The position numbers were made by a program, and so were the translations under genes. A DNA stretch of 64,000 bases from Crystallibacter permensis (lineage in GTDB: Bacteria; Actinomycetota; Actinomycetes; Actinomycetales; Micrococcaceae): assembly GCF_025960875.1 (NCBI RefSeq), contig NZ_JAODLR010000001.1:434001-498000 (forward strand), given 5' to 3'. Shown in pieces: positions 43,334-54,582 of this stretch (its first letter is position 1; each line of letters starts with the position of its first letter). Below the pieces are notes generated by a model. That model worked only from the letters and a program-made list of their open reading frames with translations, did no database searches and was not told the DNA's origin.

Positions 43334-44839
43334 GTGAATCTCGGCATTGGTTCATGGCCTGCCCGCCGCGCCAAGGTCCGCCCGGACGATGTCGCCATTG
43401 TCTTCGAAGGGCGGGAGTGGACCTATCGTGAGGTCGACCAGCGCGTTACCCGGTTGGCCAATGCCCTCGCCAGCGCCGGCGTATCCAAGGGTGACCGAGT
43501 GGCCTACCTGGGGTTCAACCATCCTGCTTTGCTGGAAACGTTCTTCGCCGCCGGTCTTATCGGCGCTGTGTGTGTACTGATCAACCCCCGGCTCCGGAAG
43601 CCCGAGGTCGACTACATCCTGCGTGACTGCGGCGCTACTGTTGTGGTCTTCGGCGAGGACCAGCGGGGTAATGCCGAGGAACTCGCCGCAGAGCTCGATA
43701 TGCAGCAGTGGCTCAGCGTCGACGGCGGCGGTCCGGGAGCCTTGTTTGAGGACTTCCTTGCCGCTGGGAGCGGGGAAACGGTCCAGGACGACGTCGATCT
43801 TGAGGCCCTCGCCCTGATCATGTACACCTCCGGCACCACCGGCCGTCCCAAGGGGGCGATGCTGACCCACAGCAATCTGTTCTACCAGTACGTGAACGCG
43901 CTGATCGGCCAGGACCTCCGGCAGGACGAGGTCCATCTTGCCGCCGCCCCGCTGTTCCACATCGCCGGGCTGAACATGATGACCCTGCCCACGTTCACCC
44001 TGGGCGGGCGCATCATCATCCACCGGACCTTCAAAGCCCCGGCCGTGCTCGCTGAGATGGAACAGTCCCGGGTCACCTCGGCGTTCCTGGTGCCGGCCAT
44101 GCTCGACGCCCTGAGCAGCGATCCGGCCTTCCCGGCGGCGGACCTGTCCACGGTGCGCGGGTTCATGGTGGGCGGTTCCCCGCTGCCGGAGCGGACCATC
44201 CGGACTTGGCAGGACAAGAAGGTCGCCATTATGCAGGGCTTCGGGATGACGGAGACCGGCCCCGGCGTCTGTATGCTCGAACCCCGCGACGGACTGGCCA
44301 AGGCCGGCTCGGCGGGCCGGGCCCACTTCTTTACGGAAAACCAGGTGGTGGACCTCGACGGCAAGCCGGTCCCTCCCGGGGTTCCCGGCGAGGTCATCGT
44401 TCAGGGTCCCAACGTCATGGCCGGCTACTGGAACAAGCCGGAGGAGGCCGCCAGGGCTCTCGACGGCGGCTGGTACCACTCCGGCGACATCGCCGTGGTC
44501 GACGAGGACGGCTACATGTACATCAAGGACCGGATCAAGGACATGTACATCTCCGGCGGCGAGAATGTCTATCCCGCCGAGGTGGAGAACGCCCTGCTCA
44601 GCGTCCCCGGCGTGCAGGAGGCGGCCGTCATTGGAGTGCCGGACGATAAGTGGGGCGAAACGGGGCGGGCTTTTGTTGTCCTTACGCCCGCTACCCACTT
44701 GACCAGCGAAGCGATGCGCGAAGAGCTCAAGCAGCGCCTGGCCACCTACAAGGTGCCCCGGGACATCGTGCTCGTCGACGAACTGCCCCGCAACGCCACC
44801 GGGAAGATCCAGAAGCACGCGCTTCGCGCCAATGCCTGA
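43334..44839 (+). CDS. AMP-forming acyl-CoA ligase
   Basis: 501 residues from GTG 43334 behind AAGGAG. AMP-binding motif IMYTSGTTGRPKGAMLTHSN, GFGMTETGPGV, and the C-terminal motifs GWYHSGDIAVVDEDGYMYIK and GGENVYPAEVENALLSVPGV with catalytic Lys in RNATGKIQKHALR. The shorter form, close to FadD13/MenE-like ligases, activates medium or long fatty, aromatic or cyclic acids. It is about 90 bases after the first ligase gene but has its own promoter. Substrates of the two may differ. Confidence 0.9.
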   Translation: MNLGIGSWPARRAKVRPDDVAIVFEGREWTYREVDQRVTRLANALASAGVSKGDRVAYLGFNHPALLETFFAAGLIGAVCVLINPRLRKPEVDYILRDCGATVVVFGEDQRGNAEELAAELDMQQWLSVDGGGPGALFEDFLAAGSGETVQDDVDLEALALIMYTSGTTGRPKGAMLTHSNLFYQYVNALIGQDLRQDEVHLAAAPLFHIAGLNMMTLPTFTLGGRIIIHRTFKAPAVLAEMEQSRVTSAFLVPAMLDALSSDPAFPAADLSTVRGFMVGGSPLPERTIRTWQDKKVAIMQGFGMTETGPGVCMLEPRDGLAKAGSAGRAHFFTENQVVDLDGKPVPPGVPGEVIVQGPNVMAGYWNKPEEAARALDGGWYHSGDIAVVDEDGYMYIKDRIKDMYISGGENVYPAEVENALLSVPGVQEAAVIGVPDDKWGETGRAFVVLTPATHLTSEAMREELKQRLATYKVPRDIVLVDELPRNATGKIQKHALRANA

Positions 44840-44866
44840 TGTCTGACGCCTGATGCCTGCTGGACA

Positions 44867-45610
44867 TTAGAGCCAGCGGGGCGCCGTCGGGCTTTGTTGC
44901 TTGCTGGAGGTGATGCCGTTTGTGGAGCGGCCGGCGGCGAAGGCTGCGATGTCGGCAAGGGTGCCGGTGATGATTTCGGGATTGTCGGAGTCGAGATCGC
45001 CGAGTTCGGTCACGGTTGAGGCATCCGAGGCTTTGAGGAGCAGGTCTTTGTCTTCGTCGCGGCTTTTCCAGGCTCCGGTGATCTCTTGGAGCAAACGTTT
45101 GAGGACGTCGGTGGGGATCTGGTCGAAGGTAGCACCATTGTTCAGGTCGACGGCGTGGATCCAGGTTTCGCGAGTGCGCATCCACACGGTTTCCGAAGCG
45201 GGGACTAATCGGCCCTGTGCGGTTTTGACCTGGTGTTTCCAGGCGTCCGGGGGAGTGTCTCGCCATGCGGCGTCGAGCTGCGCGGCGGAGTCCGTATAAA
45301 GGTCCCGCAGTTCCTCGGGAGCCAGGGTGGCGCCGTGCTCGATTTCCGCATTGCGCGCGTCCCAGGAGGAATACATGGGAGTTTCGATGCCGGTGTTGGC
45401 CCACTTCATCAGGCGGGCGATCGCGCGGGCGTTGTAGCCTACGTGTGCGATGACATGGGCACGGGTCCAGTCCGGAAGCAGCGAGGGCGCCTGGAATGCA
45501 TCGTCGGGGAGCTCGTTGAGTTTGCGGTCGAAGAACTCCGTCCCGCGGCGGGCGGTCAGCAGTGCCTCCTGCAGGGTGGGGTCCGTGGCCAAGTCACGAC
45601 TCGCTGCCAT
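44867..45610 (-). CDS. Maleylpyruvate isomerase-type mycothiol-dependent enzyme
   Basis: 247 residues from ATG 45610 behind AAGGAG. The DinB-like N-terminal bundle has the metal-binding His motif LLPDWTRAHVIAHVGYNARA, then WMRTRETWIHAVDLNNGATF with a second His. The C-terminal SCP2-like/MDMPI domain (about 165-235) follows. Family members use mycothiol, the actinobacterial thiol, in maleylpyruvate isomerisation, detoxification or related reactions. No gentisate pathway genes are adjacent, so the substrate is open. Confidence 0.85.
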   Translation of the reverse strand: MAASRDLATDPTLQEALLTARRGTEFFDRKLNELPDDAFQAPSLLPDWTRAHVIAHVGYNARAIARLMKWANTGIETPMYSSWDARNAEIEHGATLAPEELRDLYTDSAAQLDAAWRDTPPDAWKHQVKTAQGRLVPASETVWMRTRETWIHAVDLNNGATFDQIPTDVLKRLLQEITGAWKSRDEDKDLLLKASDASTVTELGDLDSDNPEIITGTLADIAAFAAGRSTNGITSSKQQSPTAPRWL

Positions 45611-45677
45611 TGATGCTCCTTGCCGACAGGCGTTCCTCGGTTCCTTCGAAGTTGACGGCGAAGCCATTGGCACGTTG

Positions 45678-45893
45678 CTAGGGCGCCTCGCCGTGGGGGT
45701 AGTCGTCGTCTTCGTCCGGGTTGATGGACAGGGCCTGTTCCTGCACGTCGGCTTCATTGGCTTCCCAGGACGCCGGGCGTTCCAGAGGGGTGTCATCGGT
45801 ATCCGAGTCGTCCTGCAGGGGCTCGTTCTGCCACTGCACGTCGGCTGCGTCGGCTTCCTTCGGGTCGTGCAAACCGCCATTGTCGGTAGTCAT
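45678..45893 (-). CDS. Small acidic hypothetical protein, 71 aa
   Basis: Start ATG 45893 with CAGGAGG upstream. Very acidic, no hydrophobic segment: MTTDNGGLHDPKEADAADVQ at the start and DEDDDYPHGEAP at the end. Probably disordered. No family is recognised, though acidic proteins of this kind recur in Arthrobacter. It lies 67 bases upstream of the mycothiol-type enzyme and may be co-transcribed. Confidence 0.6.
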   Translation of the reverse strand: MTTDNGGLHDPKEADAADVQWQNEPLQDDSDTDDTPLERPASWEANEADVQEQALSINPDEDDDYPHGEAP

Positions 45894-45959
45894 CTTGAAC
45901 CTCCTGGTTGAGTTGCGTACGGCTCGGCTTCAGCTGATCGGGGACGGGCTGCTTCCATG

Positions 45960-46259
45960 CTATCCGCCAGCGACTGACTGGATGATCAGCAGCTCCTGCC
46001 CTGGCTCGATGCGGGTAGCGGGTCCGTTCAGCCCGCGGATGTCTTCTCCGTCCACGTAGAGGTTTACATACCGGCGGACGGCGCCCAGCTCGTTCCGCAC
46101 CCGCCGGTCGAACACCGGGTACTCTGCGGCGAGCCGGTCCAGCACCTGGGCCACGGTGGCCACGTCCTCCACCGGCACGCGCAGTTCGCGCTGGTCGCCG
46201 GTCACCTTGGCCAGGAGACTGGGAACGACGACGGTGACCGCCAGGGTGGTCTCCTTCAT
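45960..46259 (-). CDS. MoaD/ThiS-like ubiquitin-fold protein
   Basis: 99 residues. Beta-grasp fold of MoaD/ThiS: VTVVVPSLLAKVTGDQRELR, VLDRLAAEYPVFDRRVRNEL, VRRYVNLYVDGEDIRGLNG and the terminal EPGQELLIIQSVAGG. It ends exactly in Gly-Gly, the form needed for adenylation and sulfur transfer or conjugation. It begins three bases after the stop of the BNR-repeat gene, so they form a two-gene operon. No MoaE or ThiG is nearby. The partner E1-like enzyme is not in the window. Confidence 0.88.
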   Translation of the reverse strand: MKETTLAVTVVVPSLLAKVTGDQRELRVPVEDVATVAQVLDRLAAEYPVFDRRVRNELGAVRRYVNLYVDGEDIRGLNGPATRIEPGQELLIIQSVAGG

Positions 46260-46262
46260 TGG

Positions 46263-47369
46263 CTACCGGCCGCCGTCGTTGGTTGTGGCGGCGCGGACGC
46301 AGAGCACGTCCGGCAGGTGCGAGGCCACTTCGACGAAGACCTCGCCCTCATCGGCGCTCGCGTAGACGGAGCCGCCGCGGGTACCGAAGTAGACGCCGGC
46401 CGGATCAGAGGCGTCCACCGCCGCGGCATCGCGCAGCACCACGTTGAACTCGTTGTCCGGCAAGCCGGTGTGCAGCCGGGTCCAGGAGTTACCGCCGTCG
46501 CTGGTCCGATGGACGGCGAGCTGGCCGTCCGGCGGAATGCGTTCGCCGTCGGCCTTGATGGGAATGACCCAGGCGGTGCCGGACTTCCGCGGGTGCGTGA
46601 GCATGGCGAAGCCGAAGTCCGTGGGCAGGCCGTCCGCGATGGAAACCCAGGTGTCCGCGTTGTCGTCCGAGCGGTAGACGCCGTGGTGGTTCTGCGCGAA
46701 CAGCGTGGTGGGGACCTCGGGATCCCGTGCGATTTTGTGCACGCACTGGCCGACTTCGGGATTGGGATCGGGCATGAAGTAGGCGCTGATGCCGTGGTTG
46801 CGCGCGGTCCAGTTGGTCCCTCCGTCCGTGCTCCGGTAAACGCCGCCGGTGCTCATGGCGACATGGACCGTGTTTTCATCCGCCGGGCTGGGCAGGACGG
46901 AGTGCGCGGCGGCCCCGCCGTAGCCGGCGCCCCACTGGTCCTTGTCCGGATGAGCCCAAAGGCTGCGGTTGAGCTCGAAGTGCTCGCCGCCGTCGGTGGA
47001 TTTCCAGACCGAGATCGGCTCGCAGCCGGCCCAGACCACGCCGGGGCGGTCCTCGGCGTCCGGATAAAGCTGCCAGATCCGCTCCAGTGCGGCACCGTCC
47101 TCTTCGGCGAAGCGGATGGCGCCGTTCTCAGGTTCAGTCCAGGTCCCACCCAGATCGTCCGAGTGGAAGACGGTGGGTCCCCAGTGCTCGGAACGGGCTC
47201 CCACGAGCAGCCGGGTGCGGCCGCCGCGCTGGTCGATCCCGATGCTCGGGATCTCATTCATCAAGAAGTGCGGTTCGGACAGCGACCAGTTGACCCGGTC
47301 TGTGCTGGTAGCCAGCCACAGGCCCTTTTTCGTACCGATCGCGAGAACTGTTGTACCGGCTGTAGCCAT
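46263..47369 (-). CDS. BNR/sialidase-like repeat protein
   Basis: 368 residues from ATG 47369 (MATAGTTVLAIGTKKGLWLA); a GTG six bases earlier is an alternative. It is made of BNR/Asp-box repeats (STDGGEHFE, STDGGTNWTA, RTSDGGNSWTRL, SADEGEVFVEV), giving a six- or seven-bladed beta-propeller. No signal peptide is evident, so it is cytoplasmic. It is not a true sialidase: the Arg triad is not clear. It forms an operon with the MoaD-like gene, a pairing seen in other actinobacteria, but its function is unknown. Confidence 0.8.
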   Translation of the reverse strand: MATAGTTVLAIGTKKGLWLATSTDRVNWSLSEPHFLMNEIPSIGIDQRGGRTRLLVGARSEHWGPTVFHSDDLGGTWTEPENGAIRFAEEDGAALERIWQLYPDAEDRPGVVWAGCEPISVWKSTDGGEHFELNRSLWAHPDKDQWGAGYGGAAAHSVLPSPADENTVHVAMSTGGVYRSTDGGTNWTARNHGISAYFMPDPNPEVGQCVHKIARDPEVPTTLFAQNHHGVYRSDDNADTWVSIADGLPTDFGFAMLTHPRKSGTAWVIPIKADGERIPPDGQLAVHRTSDGGNSWTRLHTGLPDNEFNVVLRDAAAVDASDPAGVYFGTRGGSVYASADEGEVFVEVASHLPDVLCVRAATTNDGGR

Positions 47370-47472
47370 GGACACTATTCGACCACCGCAGGCGTAACGC
47401 CGCAATGGTTTTGCGGTGAACGGTTGGCCGGCAGGGCAGAATAGGGGCGGGCACTCGAGGGAACCAGGAGAA

Positions 47473-48684
47473 ATGAGCGAACCAGCAGCAGAACAGCACA
47501 GCTCGCGGCTGTGGTTGTGGGTCCTGATCGGCGCGGCGGTGCTGACGCAGACGGCGCTGAACCTGGCCCGGCCGGTGATCTCCTATAAGCTGCTGGCGCT
47601 CGGCGGGGATGCCGCGGTGATCGGTGTGATTACCGCCGTCTACGCCATCCTGCCCGTGGTCGCCGCGCTCTGGCTGGGCCGGGTGAGCGACCGGGTGCAG
47701 TCGCTGCGCGGCATGGTGGTGCTCGGAGCCGTCCTGCTTTCCGTGGCGGCGTTGCTGCTGGCGGCGGCAGGAGACTTCCTCTGGATCGGCGTGGCCAGCG
47801 CGCTGCTGGGCATGGGCCACCTGGTCTTCACCATCGCGGGCCAATCGGCCATTGCGCGGTATGCCCCGCTGAGCCAGCTTGACAGCGGGTTCGGCTGGTT
47901 CACCGCGGCCTTTTCCCTGGGCCAGCTGATCGGGCCGCTGCTGGCGGGCCTGCTGCTGGGCAGCGGCCTGGAAACTACCGGGGAAGCCCGGATGGCGTCG
48001 GTAAACACGGCACTGCTGCTGGCGGCCGGGAGCGCGTTGGCAGGTGCGCCGGCGATGCTGGTCAGATCGCGCAGCAGTGGCCGGGCGGGACAACCAGCGC
48101 GGCCAAAGGCGCTCCCGAAGGAAGGCGCGCTGGTCATCCTGCGCACCCCCGGCGTCGCCTGGAACATGGCCGCTTCGCTGGCACTGCTCTCCGCCATCGA
48201 CATTCTGGTGGCCTTCCTGCCGCTGGTGGCGGAGGAGCACGGCGTAGCCCCGGTCTGGGTGGGCATCCTGCTGGCCGTACGGGCCGGCGCCTCGATCATT
48301 TCCCGCGTCATCCTGGCCCAGCTCATCCAGAAGTGGACCCGCTACCAGTTGCTGATCGCCAGCCTGCTGGGCTCCGGCGCGGCCATCGCCGTCGCGCCGT
48401 TCTTCCTCGACGCCCTCTGGGTAGCGGGAACGGCCCTGTTTGTCGGCGGTTTCCTGCTGGGGCTCGGCCAGCCGCTGACCATGAGCCTGATTACCCAGGC
48501 GGTTTCCTCGCAGTCCCGCGGCGCTGCGCTCGCCATCAGGCTGCTCGGGAACCGTATCGGCCAAGTGGTCATCCCGCTGGCCGGCGGCCTGGTCGCCGCC
48601 CCGCTGGGACCCGCAGCTGCCATCTGGCTGGTCTGCGGGCTGCTGGGGCTGGCGGCCGTCGCCAAATCGACGAGCAAGGGCTGA
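47473..48684 (+). CDS. MFS transporter
   Basis: 403 residues from ATG 47473 behind AGGAG. About 12 membrane helices. MFS hallmarks: WLGRVSDRVQSLRGMVVLG between TM2 and TM3, and FGWFTAAFSLGQLIGPLLAG in TM5. The topology is the drug:H+ antiporter-like group. It diverges from the BNR-MoaD operon and converges on pyruvate kinase. Substrate unknown. Confidence 0.85.
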   Translation: MSEPAAEQHSSRLWLWVLIGAAVLTQTALNLARPVISYKLLALGGDAAVIGVITAVYAILPVVAALWLGRVSDRVQSLRGMVVLGAVLLSVAALLLAAAGDFLWIGVASALLGMGHLVFTIAGQSAIARYAPLSQLDSGFGWFTAAFSLGQLIGPLLAGLLLGSGLETTGEARMASVNTALLLAAGSALAGAPAMLVRSRSSGRAGQPARPKALPKEGALVILRTPGVAWNMAASLALLSAIDILVAFLPLVAEEHGVAPVWVGILLAVRAGASIISRVILAQLIQKWTRYQLLIASLLGSGAAIAVAPFFLDALWVAGTALFVGGFLLGLGQPLTMSLITQAVSSQSRGAALAIRLLGNRIGQVVIPLAGGLVAAPLGPAAAIWLVCGLLGLAAVAKSTSKG

Positions 48685-48691
48685 ACCGGCT

Positions 48692-50143
48692 CTACGCCTG
48701 GCGCCGTGCCGCCAGCTGTTCTCCGGCGTCGGCAATGTCGCCTACCCGGTGGACTCGCAGGGAGTTGGTGGATCCGGCCTGGCCCGGGGGCGAGCCGGCG
48801 GCAATCACTACCAGGTCATCGATGTCAGCCAGGTTCTGCTCGTAGAGCACCCGGTCCACCTGCGCCGTCATGTGGTCGGTATGTTCGGCGAAGTCAACCA
48901 GCCGCGGCTGGATGCCCCACATCAGGGCCATCACGTTCAAGGTCGACTGCACCGGGGTGAAGGCAAACAGGGGTTTATTCGGACGGAGCCGGGAGAGGCG
49001 GCGGGCCGAATCGCCGGACTGGGTGAAAACGCAGATGCACCTGGCGTCGAGCTGGTCCGCGATCTCCACGGCCGCACGGGTAATGGCGCCGCCGCGGGTT
49101 TTCGGTTTGCTGCCCAGCGGCGGAACGCGCTCCAGCCCGTGCTGTTCCGTGGATTCGATGATGCGCGCCATCGTCTCCACGGTCTCCACCGGGTACTTTC
49201 CCACGCTGGTCTCGCCGGAGAGCATTACCGCGTCCGCGCCGTCGAGCACGGCATTCGCGCAGTCGGACGCCTCCGCGCGGGTAGGCCGGGGATTGTCGAT
49301 CATGGATTCCAGCACTTGCGTCGCCACAATCACCGGTTTCGCCGAACGGCGGGCCATCTCGATGGCGTTCTTCTGCACCACGGGCACATCTTCGAGCGGC
49401 AGCTCGACGCCCAGGTCCCCGCGGGCCACCATGATCGCGTCGAAGGCGGCGACGATTTCGGCCAGCGCCGCCACGGCCTGCGGCTTCTCGATCTTGGCGA
49501 TCACGGGGGTGCGGCGTCCCTCTTCGGCCATGATCTCGTGCACGCGCCGGATGTCCGCGGCATTGCGCACAAAGGATAGGGCTACCATGTCGACGCCGGT
49601 GCGCAGCGCCCAGCGCAGGTCGGCCTCGTCCTTGTCGCTGAGGGCCGGGACGTTCACGGCGACGCCCGGGAGGTTGATGCCCTTGTTGTTGGAGACGGCG
49701 CCGGGCACCGTGACCTCCGTGACCACGCGGGTGTCTTCCACCGCGACGGCGCGCAGGGCAACCTTGCCGTCGTCGATCAGCAGCGTATCGCCCACGGTGA
49801 CATCCTGCGGCAGGCCCTTGTGCGTCGTCGAGCAGATCTCCGCGGTGCCGGCCACGTCCTCGGTGGTGATCGTGAACGTGCCTCCGACGCGGAGTTCGTG
49901 CGGACCGGCGGCGAACCTGCCCAGCCGGATCTTCGGCCCCTGCAGGTCGGCGAAGATCGCGATCGGTTGATCCAGCTCCGCCGCGGCCTTGCGGATGTTG
50001 TTGTACGTCTCCTCGTGCACCGCGTGTTCGCCGTGGCTCATGTTCAAACGTGCGACGTCGACTCCCGCCCTCAGGAGCTGCACAGTACTTTCGTAGGTGG
50101 CAACGGCAGGGCCGAACGTGGCAATGATTTTTGCCTGTCTCAT
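48692..50143 (-). CDS. pyk: Pyruvate kinase
   Basis: 483 residues from ATG 50143 behind GAGGAG; upstream frame extends into the SDR gene. PK motifs: AKIIATFGPA, GVDVARLNMSHGEH, ADLQGPKIRLG, VIAKIEKPQAV, MVARGDLGVELP, the substrate motif VATQVLESMIDNPRPTRAEA and VMLSGETSVGKYP. The C-terminal domain is intact. It converts phosphoenolpyruvate and ADP to pyruvate and ATP. It follows the SDR gene by ten bases (same operon) and is divergent from aceE, which uses its product. Confidence 0.95.
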   Translation of the reverse strand: MRQAKIIATFGPAVATYESTVQLLRAGVDVARLNMSHGEHAVHEETYNNIRKAAAELDQPIAIFADLQGPKIRLGRFAAGPHELRVGGTFTITTEDVAGTAEICSTTHKGLPQDVTVGDTLLIDDGKVALRAVAVEDTRVVTEVTVPGAVSNNKGINLPGVAVNVPALSDKDEADLRWALRTGVDMVALSFVRNAADIRRVHEIMAEEGRRTPVIAKIEKPQAVAALAEIVAAFDAIMVARGDLGVELPLEDVPVVQKNAIEMARRSAKPVIVATQVLESMIDNPRPTRAEASDCANAVLDGADAVMLSGETSVGKYPVETVETMARIIESTEQHGLERVPPLGSKPKTRGGAITRAAVEIADQLDARCICVFTQSGDSARRLSRLRPNKPLFAFTPVQSTLNVMALMWGIQPRLVDFAEHTDHMTAQVDRVLYEQNLADIDDLVVIAAGSPPGQAGSTNSLRVHRVGDIADAGEQLAARRQA

Positions 50144-50153
50144 GATGTCTCCT

Positions 50154-50921
50154 CTAGCCCCGGCCGATGTACGGCATTCCGGAAGCGGTAATGGTGAGCT
50201 GGTTGATGTTCGCCTGGGCCGGCAGCGTGGCCATGAGGACCACCGCGCGTGCGGCTTCTTCGACGTCGAATGTCGGCTCGATGCGTCGGCTCCCGTCCGG
50301 CTGCAGGGCCCCGTCGCTGATGCCGGCTCCATGCAGGAGGCCGGTGGAGGTGTTTCCGATATCGATCTGCCCGCAGCTGATGCCGTACGGCCTGCCGTCT
50401 AGTTCAATGGACTTCGTCAACCCGGTCAAGGCGTGCTTGGTCGCCGCGTACGCCACCGAACGTGGCCGCGGCGTGTGTGCGGAAATGGAACCATTGTTGA
50501 TGATTCTGCCACCCTGCGGCCGCTGGGCCTTCATCTGCCGGAACGCGGCCGCGGCACACAGCATGGCGCCGGTAAGGTTTACCGCCACCGTGTCGTTCCA
50601 GTCCGCCAGGCTGATCTCGTCTATAGCGGCCGATGGGCCAAAGGTGCCGGCATTGTTGAAGAGCAGGTCGAGGCGGCCCCAGCGCTCACGCACCGTATTG
50701 AAGAGCCGGTCAACCGCTTCCGGATCCGCGATGTCCGTCGGAACCACCAGTGCCGCCGGGTTGTCCTCGGCGGTCTCCGCGAGCAGTTCCGGACGCCGGC
50801 CGGCCAGTGCAACGGAAAAGCCGGCCGCGAGCAGTTGGCGCGCCACAGCGCGGCCAATGCCGGATCCGGCGCCGGTAACGACGGCGGTGCTCACCTGGGG
50901 CGCCGAAGCTTGGGATGTCAT
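50154..50921 (-). CDS. Short-chain dehydrogenase/reductase
   Basis: 255 residues. Classical SDR: cofactor motif [24 protein letters not shown], catalytic Ser region [12 protein letters not shown] with YAATKHAL (Tyr-x3-Lys), and a C-terminal substrate loop. Oxidises or reduces an unknown alcohol/carbonyl with NAD(P). Co-transcribed with pyruvate kinase ten bases downstream. It is preceded by a divergent control region shared with aceE. Confidence 0.9.
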   Translation of the reverse strand: MTSQASAPQVSTAVVTGAGSGIGRAVARQLLAAGFSVALAGRRPELLAETAEDNPAALVVPTDIADPEAVDRLFNTVRERWGRLDLLFNNAGTFGPSAAIDEISLADWNDTVAVNLTGAMLCAAAAFRQMKAQRPQGGRIINNGSISAHTPRPRSVAYAATKHALTGLTKSIELDGRPYGISCGQIDIGNTSTGLLHGAGISDGALQPDGSRRIEPTFDVEEAARAVVLMATLPAQANINQLTITASGMPYIGRG

Positions 50922-50996
50922 CTGCTCTCCTTACAGGGCGTGTTCGTCATAACGTTGACAGGGAACGCACCAACATCGTTCACTGTATCTTACATA

Positions 50997-51014
50997 ACGG
51001 AATAAACATTCCGT
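50997..51014. promoter_or_regulatory. 18-bp palindrome between SDR-pyk and aceE
   Basis: ACGGAATAAACATTCCGT has perfect 7-base arms around AAAC. It lies 60 bases before aceE and 76 bases before the SDR gene, in the 152-base divergent region. Size and symmetry suit an IclR- or GntR-type dimer. A related, weaker site is found at 54471-54488. Confidence 0.55.
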
Positions 51015-51073
51015 CTTGTGGAAATAAAAAATGAGACGGCAGGAGAACTCTGTCCTCAATGGAGAGGTAGCAC

Positions 51074-53815
<2,742 letters not shown>

Positions 53816-53832
53816 GCCTGTGAAGGGCGGTT

Positions 53833-53876
53833 AAAAGAGTGAGGGCGGATCCCACGGGATCCGCCCTCACTCTTTT
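53833..53876. terminator. Bidirectional terminator
   Basis: A near-perfect palindrome: AAAAGAGTGAGGGCGGATCC, then CACG, then its complement ending CTCACTCTTTT. It has A-runs and T-runs on both sides, so it can end both aceE and the small minus-strand gene at 53906-54085. Confidence 0.95.
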
Positions 53877-53905
53877 GGCTGCGCGAGCCTTTGCTGTACG
53901 CGTTG

Positions 53906-54085
53906 CTAGCCGCGCGTGGCGCGAGCCAACCGGCCCGGCAGGCTTCGGAGCGTATTGAGCAGACCGCCTTGTCCCTGCCGGATCCGCGTCGGCGGGATGT
54001 AGAAATCCGGGTCCGAGCCGCCGGCTTCGTAGATATGGGCCGTGGCCGACTGTCCGGTCTGAGTTTCGGGGCTGGGTGTATTCAT
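53906..54085 (-). CDS. Small hypothetical protein, 59 aa
   Basis: Start ATG 54085 behind TTGGAG, stop TAG at 53906-53908. It begins MNTPSPETQTGQSATAHIYE, continues with GGSDPDFYIPPTRIRQGQGG and ends RSLPGRLARATRG. No hydrophobic segment; the second half is basic. It has its own AT-rich upstream region with an inverted repeat (54122-54136) and ends at the shared terminator, which supports a real transcription unit. I do not recognise a family. Confidence 0.55.
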   Translation of the reverse strand: MNTPSPETQTGQSATAHIYEAGGSDPDFYIPPTRIRQGQGGLLNTLRSLPGRLARATRG

Positions 54086-54582
54086 GCTGGTTCTCCAATT
54101 CCTTAGCTTTCCTAGCGTCTATTCCGAATAGCGGAAAAATAATATTGCTATATGAAAATGCTAAGGGGAGCATGGGAGGTGGTCAAGAGGTTAGGCGCAG
54201 AAGTTTGAGGCAAGAGTCCGCATGCGGGCGCTTTGGCGCCCGTCTTAGCCGCTGCGTCCAGGAAGGCTTCGGGGTCACTCCGGCCGTTCCTGATTCTGAC
54301 AAGGATGCCAGATCGGCCGTCGGAATCCTATGGTCAACGGTTTTCACTGCGGCTTCTTGAGTAAATCAGGCGATGCTGGGCTGCCTGGCGCCGTCGTAAT
54401 TCTTGCTGGCCGGGAAAAATAAGTTTCCGGTACCCTTGACACGTACCGTGTGACAGGGCTTACACTATTTATGAAATAAAGATTCCACCATACAGAAACA
54501 TCGAATCAAGTCGATTTCTATCGATGGTCAAGGGTGTTCAGCGTCTGAGGTGGATTAGATCTCTAGAAAGCTGACACCCGCA
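54086..54582. other. Control region between the small gene and the purine locus
   Basis: About 500 bases. The left part has TTCCG-AATAG-CGGAA (54122-54136) and a CCTTAGC/GCTAAGG pair (54101-54107 and 54160-54166) near the small gene's promoter (AT-rich, TATTAT on the minus strand). The middle (about 54200-54350) holds fragments that read open for 20-30 codons without starts. On the minus strand at 54361-54460, 32 codons ending RQPSIA precede a stop but lack a start codon. The right part is the promoter of uraD. Confidence 0.55.
54436..54466 (+). promoter_or_regulatory. Candidate uraD promoter with dyad
   Basis: TTGACA (54436-54441), 19-base spacer, TACACT (54461-54466). Overlapping it is ACACG-TAC-CGTGT (54439-54451). 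Immediately downstream, 54471-54488 matches the aceE-region palindrome at 13 of 18 positions, and ATCGA-ATCAAG-TCGAT follows. These are candidate operators for the purine genes. The long spacer lowers confidence. Confidence 0.4.

Noticed and set aside
54361-54460. 32-codon minus-strand frame ending in RQPSIA and a stop
   Set aside because: No start codon or ribosome site. It may be a gene remnant, but this cannot be shown.
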